Origin: Bacteroides uniformis
GTDB lineage: Bacteria > Bacteroidota > Bacteroidia > Bacteroidales > Bacteroidaceae
Direction: 5' to 3'
NCBI RefSeq assembly: GCF_025147485.1
Contig: NZ_CP102263.1
Location: 4,353,501 to 4,417,500, forward strand
Length of the DNA: 64,000 bases
Both the position numbers and the translations under genes were made by a program. Below, one piece after another: positions 1 to 7,722 of the stretch. Each line of letters starts with the position of its first letter. Position 1 is the first letter of the stretch. A model generated the notes under the pieces. The model did no database searches. It was not told where the DNA came from and saw only the letters and a list, made by a program, of their open reading frames with translations.

Positions 1-317
1 CGCATATCTACCTGCAAGGTTATCCGTTTCTCCGGAGTAACCACAATCAGACTCTTTTTATAGGTATCATAACGGAGCTGCAAATCCGAGTAAAGCCATC
101 TGCCATAACAGACAGCCCCCTCGCGAAATTCATCCGTATTCCAATAGGGATGGTTAAGATACTTCTGCTGGTTATAATTTTCCTCTGCCTTACCGGAGTA
201 AAGAGCAGCATAATCTCCTGCCGCTTTTCTGAATTCATCAAAAACGGCTTGTTGTGCACAAACCAAAGATGGAAAACATAGGACGCATAGTAGCGTGTAA
301 AGGTGTGTTTTTCGCAT
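1..317 (-). CDS. Secreted protein of unknown function, N-terminal part only
   Basis: The frame opens with ATG at 317 and stays open to the left edge, so only the first 105 residues are present. It begins MRKTHLYTLL, followed by a hydrophobic stretch and a signal-peptidase-like site (LVCAQQ), so the product is probably exported to the periplasm or outer membrane. The mature part is polar and aromatic-rich (GRWLYSDLQLRYD), but I do not recognise a family. A TAnnTTTG box at 349-356 lies about 30 bases upstream and supports this start. A slightly longer open frame on the same strand has a weaker start context and no signal peptide, and was not chosen. Confidence 0.75.
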   Translation of the reverse strand, partial: MRKTHLYTLLCVLCFPSLVCAQQAVFDEFRKAAGDYAALYSGKAEENYNQQKYLNHPYWNTDEFREGAVCYGRWLYSDLQLRYDTYKKSLIVVTPEKRITLQVDM

Positions 318-348
318 ATATGTGAAGTGTTATAGGTGAGGATAATCA

Positions 349-356
349 CAAATATA
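349..356 (-). promoter_or_regulatory. Bacteroides -7 box
   Basis: Reads TATATTTG on the minus strand, matching TAnnTTTG, about 30 bases before the ATG at 317. Confidence 0.5.
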
Positions 357-558
357 ACATTTCACTTTTAAAAATAAAATTATTATTATATATAATTCAA
401 ATAAAAACAAAAAATAGAGCCATAATCGGATGCTAAACACAAAGCTAAACATTTAGCATGCAAGCAGAAGCACATTACAATAAGATTAAAGCACCATTCA
501 TCCTCCACCATCAATTATACTTACATATATTTATAAAAAAACGATACAGCACAATCGC

Positions 559-933
559 TCAAGCCGCAACAATATCCTTCCCGAAAGGAGTCAATGCCAG
601 CCCTGCCAGCTTAAAGTGTTGGATACCGAAAGGAATGCCTATAATGGTGATGCACAGCAATAACCCGAATCCCAAGTGCGAAAGGCAAATCCAAATGCCG
701 CCCAAGAATATCCAAAGAATATTCATCAGCACATAGAGGCAACCGTTGGAACGTTCCCCGCTACGAACCTCTTTGCCGAAAGGCCACAAGGCAAGGCTTG
801 CCATTTTCAAGGTCTGCATACCGAAAGGGATGCCAATAATGGTGAACATCATCAATAAACTTGCAATAAGATACTCCACAGCAGTGATGATACCTCCAAA
901 CATCAACCACAAAATATTCATAAAACAGCCCAT
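559..933 (-). CDS. YccF-family inner-membrane protein
   Basis: This 124-residue protein holds two copies of the YccF repeat: an N-terminal one ending GIPFGMQTLKMASLALWPFG and a C-terminal one ending GIPFGIQHFKLAGLALTPFG. Each copy has a hydrophobic hairpin, so roughly four membrane segments are expected. The biochemical role of the family is unknown. The ATG at 933 was chosen because the repeat starts there (MGCFMNILW), a purine-rich AAGGAAAG lies just before it, and a TAnnTTTG box sits at 960-967. An upstream in-frame ATG at 1011 would lie inside dinB. No terminator is obvious downstream. Confidence 0.85.
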   Translation of the reverse strand: MGCFMNILWLMFGGIITAVEYLIASLLMMFTIIGIPFGMQTLKMASLALWPFGKEVRSGERSNGCLYVLMNILWIFLGGIWICLSHLGFGLLLCITIIGIPFGIQHFKLAGLALTPFGKDIVAA

Positions 934-959
934 AGCTTTCCTTTTTTTAATACTGAACA

Positions 960-967
960 CAAATATA
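960..967 (-). promoter_or_regulatory. Bacteroides -7 box for the YccF gene
   Basis: Reads TATATTTG on the minus strand. It lies in the short gap between the dinB stop and the YccF start, so the YccF gene can be transcribed separately. Confidence 0.5.
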
Positions 968-970
968 GCA

Positions 971-2074
971 TTATTTATTTGAATGGTCCGTCTCCCAGTC
1001 ACTAAATTCAAAACTCAGTTGTTCCCAGACTCCCTTCTCCTCCTCTTCACGGGGATTGGAAACGGAAAGTCCAATCAAACGGATAGGATGATGTTCATAA
1101 TCCACTTCCTGCAGCAACTGCTTTGCCAAAGGCAGAATCACGTCAAGGGCACCCAGCTCCTTTGTTTGGGTCATACTGCGGGTAATCTGGCTAAAATCAT
1201 GAAACTTGATTTTCAGCGTCAGCGTATTCCCGCGGAAATTGGTGTGCTCCAGTCGCCCCACCAGCTCCACTGCCGCATGGTACAGCTCTATAATGACGGA
1301 TGAACGCTTGCTGATGTCCTTCTCCAACGTATGTTCGCAACCCACAGACTTGCGGATGCGGACAGCCTCTACCGGACGGGTATCGATGCCACGGGCAAAA
1401 TCATAATAGACTGTCCCCACTTTGCCAAATTCGCGGGTCAGCATCTCCAAAGACTGCATACGCAGCTGTTCCCCGTTGTGAATCCCCAAAGTGTGCATCT
1501 TCTTCGCCGTTACCGGTCCCACTCCCCAGAAACTTTCAATGGGCAGCCGGGCAACAAAGTCCAGCGCCTGGGCAGGATGTATGGTGCAAAGCCCGTCCGG
1601 CTTGCGGTAGTCCGAGGCTATCTTGGCAAGAAACTTATTATAGGATATGCCGGCAGAAGCCACCAGATTCAACCTCTCCCGCACCTTCCGCTTTATCTCC
1701 TTCGCGATGTCTACAGCCAATGGAATGCCCGGTTTATTCTCCGTCACATCCAAAAAAGCCTCGTCCAGCGAAATGGGCTCGATGACATCCGTATATTCAT
1801 GAAAGATTTCGTGTATCTGGCGGGAAACGGATTTGTAGACTTCCATCCGTCCCGGGATAAAGATAAGTTGGGGGCACAGCCGCTTTGCCTTCAGTGACGA
1901 CATGGCAGAACGCACCCCGAAACGCCGTGCCTCGTAACTGGCTGCCGCCACCACTCCCCGTTCCTCCGCATGGCCCACGGCAATGGGCTTGCCCCGCAAT
2001 GCAGGATTATCACGCTGTTCTACGGAGGCGTAGAATGCGTCCATATCGATGTGTATAATTTTTCGTCCGGTCAT
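971..2074 (-). CDS. dinB: DNA polymerase IV (Y-family, translesion)
   Basis: A 367-residue Y-family polymerase that extends primers across damaged template at the cost of fidelity. The palm motif HIDMDAFYASVE gives catalytic Asp10, and SLDEAFLDV gives Asp104 and Glu105. Helix-hairpin-helix (FWGVGPVTAKKMHTLGI) and little-finger regions follow. The C-terminus carries QLSFEF, which resembles a beta-clamp-binding peptide. The ATG at 2074 (MTGRKIIHIDMD) was chosen over one eight codons upstream because it gives the usual family N-terminus and follows its own TAnnTTTG box at 2096-2103. The MATE gene lies just upstream on the same strand. Length is normal. Confidence 0.95.
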   Translation of the reverse strand: MTGRKIIHIDMDAFYASVEQRDNPALRGKPIAVGHAEERGVVAAASYEARRFGVRSAMSSLKAKRLCPQLIFIPGRMEVYKSVSRQIHEIFHEYTDVIEPISLDEAFLDVTENKPGIPLAVDIAKEIKRKVRERLNLVASAGISYNKFLAKIASDYRKPDGLCTIHPAQALDFVARLPIESFWGVGPVTAKKMHTLGIHNGEQLRMQSLEMLTREFGKVGTVYYDFARGIDTRPVEAVRIRKSVGCEHTLEKDISKRSSVIIELYHAAVELVGRLEHTNFRGNTLTLKIKFHDFSQITRSMTQTKELGALDVILPLAKQLLQEVDYEHHPIRLIGLSVSNPREEEEKGVWEQLSFEFSDWETDHSNK

Positions 2075-2095
2075 TCTTCTTTCAACTCCCCGATA

Positions 2096-2103
2096 CAAAG
2101 ATA
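2096..2103 (-). promoter_or_regulatory. Bacteroides -7 box for dinB
   Basis: Reads TATCTTTG on the minus strand, in the gap between the MATE stop and the dinB start. dinB may therefore have its own promoter as well as read-through. Confidence 0.5.
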
Positions 2104-2105
2104 CA

Positions 2106-3452
2106 CTAATTTTTCTTCATCCGAAGTATCCGCCGATAGACATAAATGAAGGCTGGTATTAAAAAGGCATCTGCAAAAATCCATGCAGTAGGGTCACCAA
2201 AACACACGGCCAGATAGCCGAAAGCCGGAACAGCCAGCAGGCTGACCAGTATCCGGGCAATCATCTCCGAGACACCGGAAAGCATGGCAAGATTGGTATA
2301 TCCCACCCCCTGGATAGTGTATCGCAGGATGCAGAGCAGTCCCAGAACCGGGAAAAAGGAAACGGAAATGTGCAGGAACAACTCCGTATTCTTTAAAATC
2401 TCCAACTCAGAGGCATCTACAAAGAGCAGGGCAAAAGTCCTGGCACCGAACATCAGTACACAGAAAGTGAACGCCCAATAAACAATCATCATCAGGGTGC
2501 TTGCCTTGACTCCCATCCAGATACGTTCCGGCTTGCCCGCACCGTAGTTTTGCCCGCTATAGGTGGCCATTGCCATGCCCAGACTCTCGAAAGGACACAT
2601 GAAAAACATCTTGATACGCATGGCTGCCGTGAATGCAGCCACACAAGCCGTACCCAAAGCATTATTGGCGCTTTGCAGCATAATGCTGCCAATGGCAGTA
2701 ATGGAAAATTGCAGTCCCATGGGTACGCCGATGTACATCAGTATGCGTGCCAAAGCACCGTCGAATTTCCGCTCGGCTGGCGTTGTCTTCAGAATGTCGA
2801 AACGACGCATCATATAGATGTAGCACAATATGGCCGAGACGCCTTGTGAAAATACGGTAGCGATGGCAGCTCCTGCCACTCCCCAACCCAGTACCAGAAT
2901 GCAGAACAAATCGAGCAGGATATTCAGTACCGTAGAGAGAAGTAGAAACCAAAACGGCGTCTTGCTGTCACCCAATGCACGGATAATACTGGACAGCAGA
3001 TTATAGAAGAAAGTAAAGGGAACCCCGATAAACGTGACAAGCAGGTAATAATAGGCTCCCGTGAATATGTTCTCCGGCGTACTCATCATGTGCAGAATAT
3101 CTGCACAGTAAATGCTGGTAACCACGGCAATGACAACAGACATCACCGCAGCCAGCTGCAGGCTGACAGCCACATAACGGCGCATCGTGACATAATCCCG
3201 CGCACCGAACTTTTGCGCCACGGGAATGCCGAAACCTCCGCAACAGCCATTGCAGAATCCCAGAATAAGAAAAACGACCGAAGTGCTTGCCCCGACTGAA
3301 GCCAAGGCGTTGATACCCAGAAAGCGCCCCACGATAGCTGCATCTACCAATGAATAGGTCTGTTGCAGCAGATTGCCGAGCAGTAAAGGCAAAGTAAAGT
3401 TGAAAATCAACGGAAGAGCCCGTCCTTCCGTCATTTCTCTGGATGTTGCCAT
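2106..3452 (-). CDS. MATE-family multidrug/metabolite exporter
   Basis: A 448-residue polytopic membrane protein with the usual twelve-helix MATE pattern. The N-terminus is typical (LPLIFNFTLPLLLGNLLQQTYSLVD), and AIVGRFLG with a second half-domain from about residue 235 (IGVPMGLQFSITAIGS) shows the internal two-fold repeat. Family members export drugs or cationic metabolites using sodium or proton gradients; the substrate cannot be told from sequence. dinB follows closely, so co-transcription is possible. A TAnnTTTG box lies at 3479-3486. Confidence 0.92.
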   Translation of the reverse strand: MATSREMTEGRALPLIFNFTLPLLLGNLLQQTYSLVDAAIVGRFLGINALASVGASTSVVFLILGFCNGCCGGFGIPVAQKFGARDYVTMRRYVAVSLQLAAVMSVVIAVVTSIYCADILHMMSTPENIFTGAYYYLLVTFIGVPFTFFYNLLSSIIRALGDSKTPFWFLLLSTVLNILLDLFCILVLGWGVAGAAIATVFSQGVSAILCYIYMMRRFDILKTTPAERKFDGALARILMYIGVPMGLQFSITAIGSIMLQSANNALGTACVAAFTAAMRIKMFFMCPFESLGMAMATYSGQNYGAGKPERIWMGVKASTLMMIVYWAFTFCVLMFGARTFALLFVDASELEILKNTELFLHISVSFFPVLGLLCILRYTIQGVGYTNLAMLSGVSEMIARILVSLLAVPAFGYLAVCFGDPTAWIFADAFLIPAFIYVYRRILRMKKN

Positions 3453-3478
3453 AAATCTAATACCTCCGAAATTGGGTG

Positions 3479-3486
3479 CAAAAATA
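3479..3486 (-). promoter_or_regulatory. Bacteroides -7 box for the MATE gene
   Basis: Reads TATTTTTG on the minus strand, 27 bases before the start codon at 3452. Confidence 0.5.
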
Positions 3487-3562
3487 CGAAAAGATAGCGT
3501 TTACAGACTTGACGAAGGTCAAATTTAATAGGGAAGCTTAAGGAGAAGGAAGGCGAAGGACA

Positions 3563-3654
3563 AATCGTTCCATCATGGGGAAAATATTATTCCACCACTA
3601 GGAAAAAATCGTTCCACCATGGTGGAACGATTTTTCCTCCACGATGGAACGATT
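3563..3654. repeat. Tandem palindromic array, four 22-bp units
   Basis: Units start at 3567, 3589, 3611 and 3633, exactly 22 bp apart. The third is the clearest and contains GTTCCACCATGGTGGAAC; with its A and T flanks it forms a perfect 32-bp palindrome at 3604-3635. The others are degenerate versions. The array is bracketed by exact 12-bp inverted arms, AATCGTTCCATC (3563-3574) and GATGGAACGATT (3643-3654). It lies after phnW and before the MATE promoter, so here it could also end transcription. Three other intergenic clusters in the window share the architecture but not the sequence. Confidence 0.85.
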
Positions 3655-3675
3655 AAATCTATGCAGATTCGGAGC

Positions 3676-4764
3676 TTAGTATTTACACTCGCGAATTATC
3701 TCTATCAGCTGCCGGAAATCTTCGGGATGAACATCTCCGATATTGCCGATACGGAAAGTGTCGGCTTGCGAAATCTTTCCCGGATAGATGACAAATCCAC
3801 GTTCTTTCAGTTGTGTGTAGAAAGTTTTGAAGTTGAAATCGGCATAAGGATAGAGGAAAGAAGTAATAACGGGCGATTGAATCTCGTCCGGCAGCAACGT
3901 TTGGAAACCGAGGGAACGCATGCCGTCCACCAGCACGCGGTGGTTCTCGCAATATCTGTTGTGACGGGCCTCCACACCGCCCTCCTCTGCCAGTTCGTCC
4001 ATGGCTTGCTTGAAGGCGCGGACCACGTGTGTGGGAGAAGTAAAACGCCATTTGCCATGTCCTTTCTCCATGGCTTCCCATTGGTCGTAAATGTTGAGAG
4101 AGAGTGACTTGGAGACGCCCTTGCAGTGCAACAGCTCGGAACGGCGGGCGATGATGAAGCCAAACCCCGGAACGCCCTGGATGCACTTGTTGGCACTGCT
4201 GATGAGGAAGTCTATGCCCAGTTCGTGTACATCGAGGGGAACACCGCCGAAGCTGCTCATGGCGTCTACAATCAGTTTCTTGCCGTGCATCTTGACGAGG
4301 TGGGCTATCTCCTTGAGGGGATTGAACACGCCGGTAGTGGTTTCGCAATGCACCACGGCAACGTGGGTGATTTCGGCATTGTGCGAAAGATAGTCGTCGA
4401 CGTAGCTGACGGAGACTTGCTCTGTTTCGTCAAAAGCAAGCATGTCGTACGAGATGCCGTGATACTCGGCGATGTTGCCCATGCGGTCGCCGTAGGCGCC
4501 GTTGCTCAGTATGAGAAGTTTGTCGCCAGGCTTGATGACGCTACCGATGACGGCTTCCACACAGTACGTGCCGCTACCTTGCAGGAGGATGGAAGTATAG
4601 TCGCCGGTATGCTGGGTGGCGAGGGAGACGAGGGACTTGCGGATTTCTTCCACAATGTGGAGGTTGTAGGCTTCGTCCCAAGTACACCAGTCGGTCAGCA
4701 TGGCTTCCTTGACGGTTTGTGAGGTGGTAAGGGGGCTGGGGGTAAGGAGAATGTAGGGTTTCAT
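3676..4764 (-). CDS. phnW: 2-aminoethylphosphonate:pyruvate transaminase
   Basis: A 362-residue class V aminotransferase of the PhnW type, which converts 2-aminoethylphosphonate and pyruvate to phosphonoacetaldehyde and alanine. The N-terminus [21 protein letters not shown] is typical. VDAMSS supplies the Asp (about 167) that contacts the PLP ring nitrogen, and [13 protein letters not shown] supplies the Schiff-base lysine (about 193). The ATG at 4764 was preferred to one two codons upstream. The gene lies 36 bases after phnX on the same strand, so the product of this enzyme is the substrate of its neighbour. Likely cytoplasmic. Confidence 0.96.
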   Translation of the reverse strand: MKPYILLTPSPLTTSQTVKEAMLTDWCTWDEAYNLHIVEEIRKSLVSLATQHTGDYTSILLQGSGTYCVEAVIGSVIKPGDKLLILSNGAYGDRMGNIAEYHGISYDMLAFDETEQVSVSYVDDYLSHNAEITHVAVVHCETTTGVFNPLKEIAHLVKMHGKKLIVDAMSSFGGVPLDVHELGIDFLISSANKCIQGVPGFGFIIARRSELLHCKGVSKSLSLNIYDQWEAMEKGHGKWRFTSPTHVVRAFKQAMDELAEEGGVEARHNRYCENHRVLVDGMRSLGFQTLLPDEIQSPVITSFLYPYADFNFKTFYTQLKERGFVIYPGKISQADTFRIGNIGDVHPEDFRQLIEIIRECKY

Positions 4765-4800
4765 ATGCATTGAGTTTTTAAGTTTATACGTTTATAAGGG

Positions 4801-5595
4801 TTACAGAATCTCAAGTTTACGGTTTATCTCGGCGATGACTGCGGGGAGCTCGGCAATGGTATCGACCACATAGTGGGCACCGGCGGCAAGCATGCGGCGG
4901 CGGACATCGGCCTTACGGGCTTCGAGCTCATCGGCAGGCAAGGAGGAGACTTCCTCTTGTGTCAGTCCCAGTTCGTTACTGCCGAGGACTACGCCGACGG
5001 TCCATGCTTTGGCATTGATACCCTCCTTGATGTCGGCGATGGTGTCGCCATACTTCAACACACAATCTACGGAGGGGATGGCGAAGTCTGCCATATTCTT
5101 ATATATCATGTAGGGAGCAGGACGGCCTGCAGGCAACCCGTCGGGAGTGACGCAATTATCTACCGCATAGCCTTTGGCTGTGGCGGCAGGCAGCACAACA
5201 TCCATCATAGAGCGGGTATAGCCGGTGGTGGAGCCAATGCGGATACCTTGCGCACGCAGTGCGGAAATCGTTTCCACCACACCGGGAATAGGGTCGGTAT
5301 AATCTTCGAGCGAGGCAAACAACACCCGTTGGAATTCGGCATAACGTGCCTGCACGTCTTCCTCACCGGCGGGACGGCCGAATTTCCGTTCAAATTCCGC
5401 ACGGACACGCTCTATATTGAACAGTGCACGGATTTCTTCTACTTTGGTCAGCCCCATGTGCGCACGTGTTTCGGCAGCAGTGACGGGAACGCCGATGGCC
5501 CGAAAGCTCTCGACAAAGGCGGCGACGGGAGCAAAACAACCGTAATCGACGGCAGTTCCTGCCCAGTCCATAATGATACATTCAATTCTTTTCAT
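4801..5595 (-). CDS. phnX: Phosphonoacetaldehyde hydrolase
   Basis: A 264-residue HAD-superfamily enzyme that cleaves the C-P bond of phosphonoacetaldehyde to acetaldehyde and phosphate. The N-terminal motif IIMDWAGTAVDYG gives nucleophile Asp10 and general acid/base Ala12-region residues typical of this family. MGLTKVEEI gives Lys51, the lysine that forms the Schiff base and separates this enzyme from ordinary HAD phosphatases. GSTTGYTR and KYGDTIADIKEG are HAD motifs II and IV. It lies between the DUF5690 transporter gene (14-base gap) and phnW, making a complete short AEP-degradation route. Confidence 0.96.
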   Translation of the reverse strand: MKRIECIIMDWAGTAVDYGCFAPVAAFVESFRAIGVPVTAAETRAHMGLTKVEEIRALFNIERVRAEFERKFGRPAGEEDVQARYAEFQRVLFASLEDYTDPIPGVVETISALRAQGIRIGSTTGYTRSMMDVVLPAATAKGYAVDNCVTPDGLPAGRPAPYMIYKNMADFAIPSVDCVLKYGDTIADIKEGINAKAWTVGVVLGSNELGLTQEEVSSLPADELEARKADVRRRMLAAGAHYVVDTIAELPAVIAEINRKLEIL

Positions 5596-5609
5596 ACGAT
5601 ATATTATTA

Positions 5610-6974
5610 TTATTCAGTCTCAAGAAGCAAGGAATTGCCCGGCCGGGACCAACGGCGCAAACGGAAAAGGGAAGAGTCCAACGGTCCCGAAGCATTCTCC
5701 TTGCGATAGCGCTGCACCAGGTAGACAGCCGAGCATAGGAAAGCCACGCTGCACACAATGCCGACATAGCCCGACATCAGGTTATAGAAATCCAGCCAGT
5801 TGATGTCCGGATTGAAGAATTCTTTGAATACCAATACCACCACCGTACCGGTATACCCGATAAAATCGAGTGTGACGATAAAGAACCCCACATTCCCCTT
5901 GATGCGGAAGCAGGCGATGAAACGCTCGAAGAACAACGTCTGGAAGCTGAGGTAAACAGTATAGAGCGACAAACTCTGGAGGAACAGCCACGTCATGGGT
6001 GGCAGTTGCAACCCATCGTAATTGAAGGCCACGAATCCCAAGGTCGCTGTGCCGCACGTCACAAGCACCAGCAGCAGGCACAGCACCTTTATATTACTCC
6101 TCACCGCGGACATCAGCCCGAAAAGCAACAAGATAATCAGTGTCACCACCGCATCTACCTTGGCAAATGCCCACGACGACAGCCCCGCCGCCTCCACATC
6201 CAGAATCTTCACCAGGAAGTCCTCCTTGATGTCCTGCAAGACGGTGATGAACAAGTTTGCCGCAAACAGCATCAGCAATACCGGCATGAAGCTCTTGAAG
6301 AGGTCCGCACGCGCCCTGCCGTCCAGCGTCACCCGTTCCGAGCGCAGTGCCCGGTCTGCCGCGGTAGGTTGCGGCATTCTCGTCATCAGCCAGCCCAGCA
6401 ACGACAGCAGCGGGAAGGCAAAGGCACCGATAAAGGCAGGCATCCAGAACTCACTGATGTGGAGATGCTCCATCACAAACAGCCCGACGGACTTTGCCGT
6501 GCCCGAACTGATGGCAATGCTCAGCCCCATTAGGCTCGCCAGCAGGTCCGTCACCCGCCGCCCCTCGAGGAAACTGAAAATCACTCCCCACATGCATCCC
6601 AACGAAAGCCCGTTGAAGAACAGCGCAAAGACATTCAGCGGCCGGGGCAACGCTCCGAACAGCACCAGCGAAAGCTCGGCCACCGCCACCGAGAGGATGA
6701 TGAACTTCAGACGGTTCTCCTTCTTCAGTTCCGAAATTACCTTGATGCCAATCAGCTTGGAAATAAAATAGCCGGAAATCTGCACGATGCTGGTTGCCGT
6801 CTTGTAATCCATCCCGAAGAAGTCGAGCCCGTCGAAGCCCGCAGCCGTAAACGGCTTGCGCAGCGCATAGACCAGTGAATAGGAGAGCAAAGCCGCTCCA
6901 CCCGCCCAAAGGATGAATAAGGCATCAGCCAGTCTCTTGCTCTGTATTATCTGTTTTTTCTCACCGTTGAACAT
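5610..6974 (-). CDS. DUF5690/MFS-like membrane transporter, probable phosphonate uptake
   Basis: A 454-residue protein with about twelve hydrophobic helices and MFS-like halves, matching DUF5690 as I know it. It is first in the operon with phnX and phnW. No ABC-type phnCDE genes are present, so by context it is the likely carrier for 2-aminoethylphosphonate or a related phosphonate; this is inference. The ATG at 6974 (MFNGEKKQIIQ) was chosen because the TAnnTTTG box at 7010-7017 lies just upstream; a longer reading from 7079 would start upstream of that promoter. The basic C-terminal tail is polar. Confidence 0.85.
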   Translation of the reverse strand: MFNGEKKQIIQSKRLADALFILWAGGAALLSYSLVYALRKPFTAAGFDGLDFFGMDYKTATSIVQISGYFISKLIGIKVISELKKENRLKFIILSVAVAELSLVLFGALPRPLNVFALFFNGLSLGCMWGVIFSFLEGRRVTDLLASLMGLSIAISSGTAKSVGLFVMEHLHISEFWMPAFIGAFAFPLLSLLGWLMTRMPQPTAADRALRSERVTLDGRARADLFKSFMPVLLMLFAANLFITVLQDIKEDFLVKILDVEAAGLSSWAFAKVDAVVTLIILLLFGLMSAVRSNIKVLCLLLVLVTCGTATLGFVAFNYDGLQLPPMTWLFLQSLSLYTVYLSFQTLFFERFIACFRIKGNVGFFIVTLDFIGYTGTVVVLVFKEFFNPDINWLDFYNLMSGYVGIVCSVAFLCSAVYLVQRYRKENASGPLDSSLFRLRRWSRPGNSLLLETE

Positions 6975-7009
6975 AGTGTGTCGTTTAAGTTGGTTCTTGA
7001 TTTCGGCGG

Positions 7010-7038
7010 CAAAGATAGAGGCGGGTGCTGACAGCAAA
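7010..7038 (-). promoter_or_regulatory. Promoter of the phosphonate operon
   Basis: On the minus strand, TATCTTTG (7010-7017) matches the -7 box and TTTG (7035-7038) lies 17 bases upstream as a -33 box. The DUF5690 start at 6974 follows by about 35 bases. Confidence 0.55.
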
Positions 7039-7070
7039 AATGAATTTCCATTATTAATAAACTTCATGAG

Positions 7071-7625
7071 ATGCTCCACTCGGCGCAGGAAGTGTACAAT
7101 TACAGCGGCATCTACATCAGTTACAGCCTCTCTTCCTCCTCCAATGCCTTAAAGGTAGAGCCTTACCTGATAACCCCTGCCGACAGCAACGACCACGTCA
7201 AAGTGGTGCACATGAGCGCCTACAACACCACCCACTTCGGCACTGCTGTCTTCAACAACCACCAGAATGCCTATATCTTCTTCAACGAACGCGAGGCGCC
7301 CCAACTGGCCTTGTTCACCATCTACCTGCAACTGCCCATGTACGACTTTCCCCACCTGCTCAAAGGGCTCTACCTCTGTCTGGACTACAACCGCAACCCC
7401 ATAGCCCGCCGCATCCTCTTCATCAAACACTCGGACAGCACCTCCATGGACGACTTCCTGGAACTGAAAGGCCAGCTCATCCCCCAAGACCAGCTGACCG
7501 ACGAGCAACGCCCCTACTACAACTACACCTGCCAGCCGGGCGACTTCATCAAAACCTGCTCCGTCCCCTCTCCCCTGCTGAACGAGAAAGACCTGGAACG
7601 GGAGAAGCGGATGCTGGAAATCTAA
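7071..7625 (+). CDS. Conserved-looking hypothetical protein, possibly 5'-truncated
   Basis: A 184-residue protein of unknown function. It has ordinary globular composition (NYSGIYISYSLSSSSNALKVEP, LKGLYLCLDYNRNPIARRIL) and no signal peptide, membrane segment or known motif. The frame stays open upstream only to a TGA at 7041. No TAnnTTTG box or ribosome-binding-like sequence was found before the ATG at 7071, which sits right behind the divergent phosphonate promoter. The protein therefore looks as if it begins mid-domain; a gene that lost its 5' part is plausible. A short GC-rich hairpin follows the stop. Confidence 0.6.
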   Translation: MLHSAQEVYNYSGIYISYSLSSSSNALKVEPYLITPADSNDHVKVVHMSAYNTTHFGTAVFNNHQNAYIFFNEREAPQLALFTIYLQLPMYDFPHLLKGLYLCLDYNRNPIARRILFIKHSDSTSMDDFLELKGQLIPQDQLTDEQRPYYNYTCQPGDFIKTCSVPSPLLNEKDLEREKRMLEI

Positions 7626-7630
7626 GACAG

Positions 7631-7651
7631 CCCGGACAGTCCGGGAATTTT
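7631..7651 (+). terminator. Short hairpin after the hypothetical gene
   Basis: CCCGGAC (7631-7637) and GTCCGGG (7639-7645) pair around one base and are followed by AATTTT. The stem is strong and the T-tract weak. Confidence 0.4.
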
Positions 7652-7656
7652 CACTT

Positions 7657-7691
7657 TGCAACCAAGTTGCATCTCCTTTCCGCTACCTTTG
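7657..7691 (+). promoter_or_regulatory. Zur/Fur-like operator and promoter of the metal ATPase operon
   Basis: TGCAAC-CAA-GTTGCA (7657-7671) is a perfect inverted repeat with a 3-base centre. It lies just upstream of TACCTTTG (7684-7691), a -7 box, where a bound repressor would block RNA polymerase. The operon encodes a Fur-family regulator, so autoregulation through this site is a natural inference. Confidence 0.6.
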
Positions 7692-7722
7692 CTGCAGAAA
7701 ATAGAAAATAGGAGGAAACAAT

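Noticed and set aside
47..349. Open frame near the left edge in a different reading frame
   Set aside because: The frame starting at 317 has a signal peptide, a promoter box and an open end, and reads into the edge; the other frame has none of these.
4126..4722. Open frame on the plus strand across phnW
   Set aside because: phnW is clear in sequence and motif; the opposite-strand frame is a shadow without promoter or known domain.
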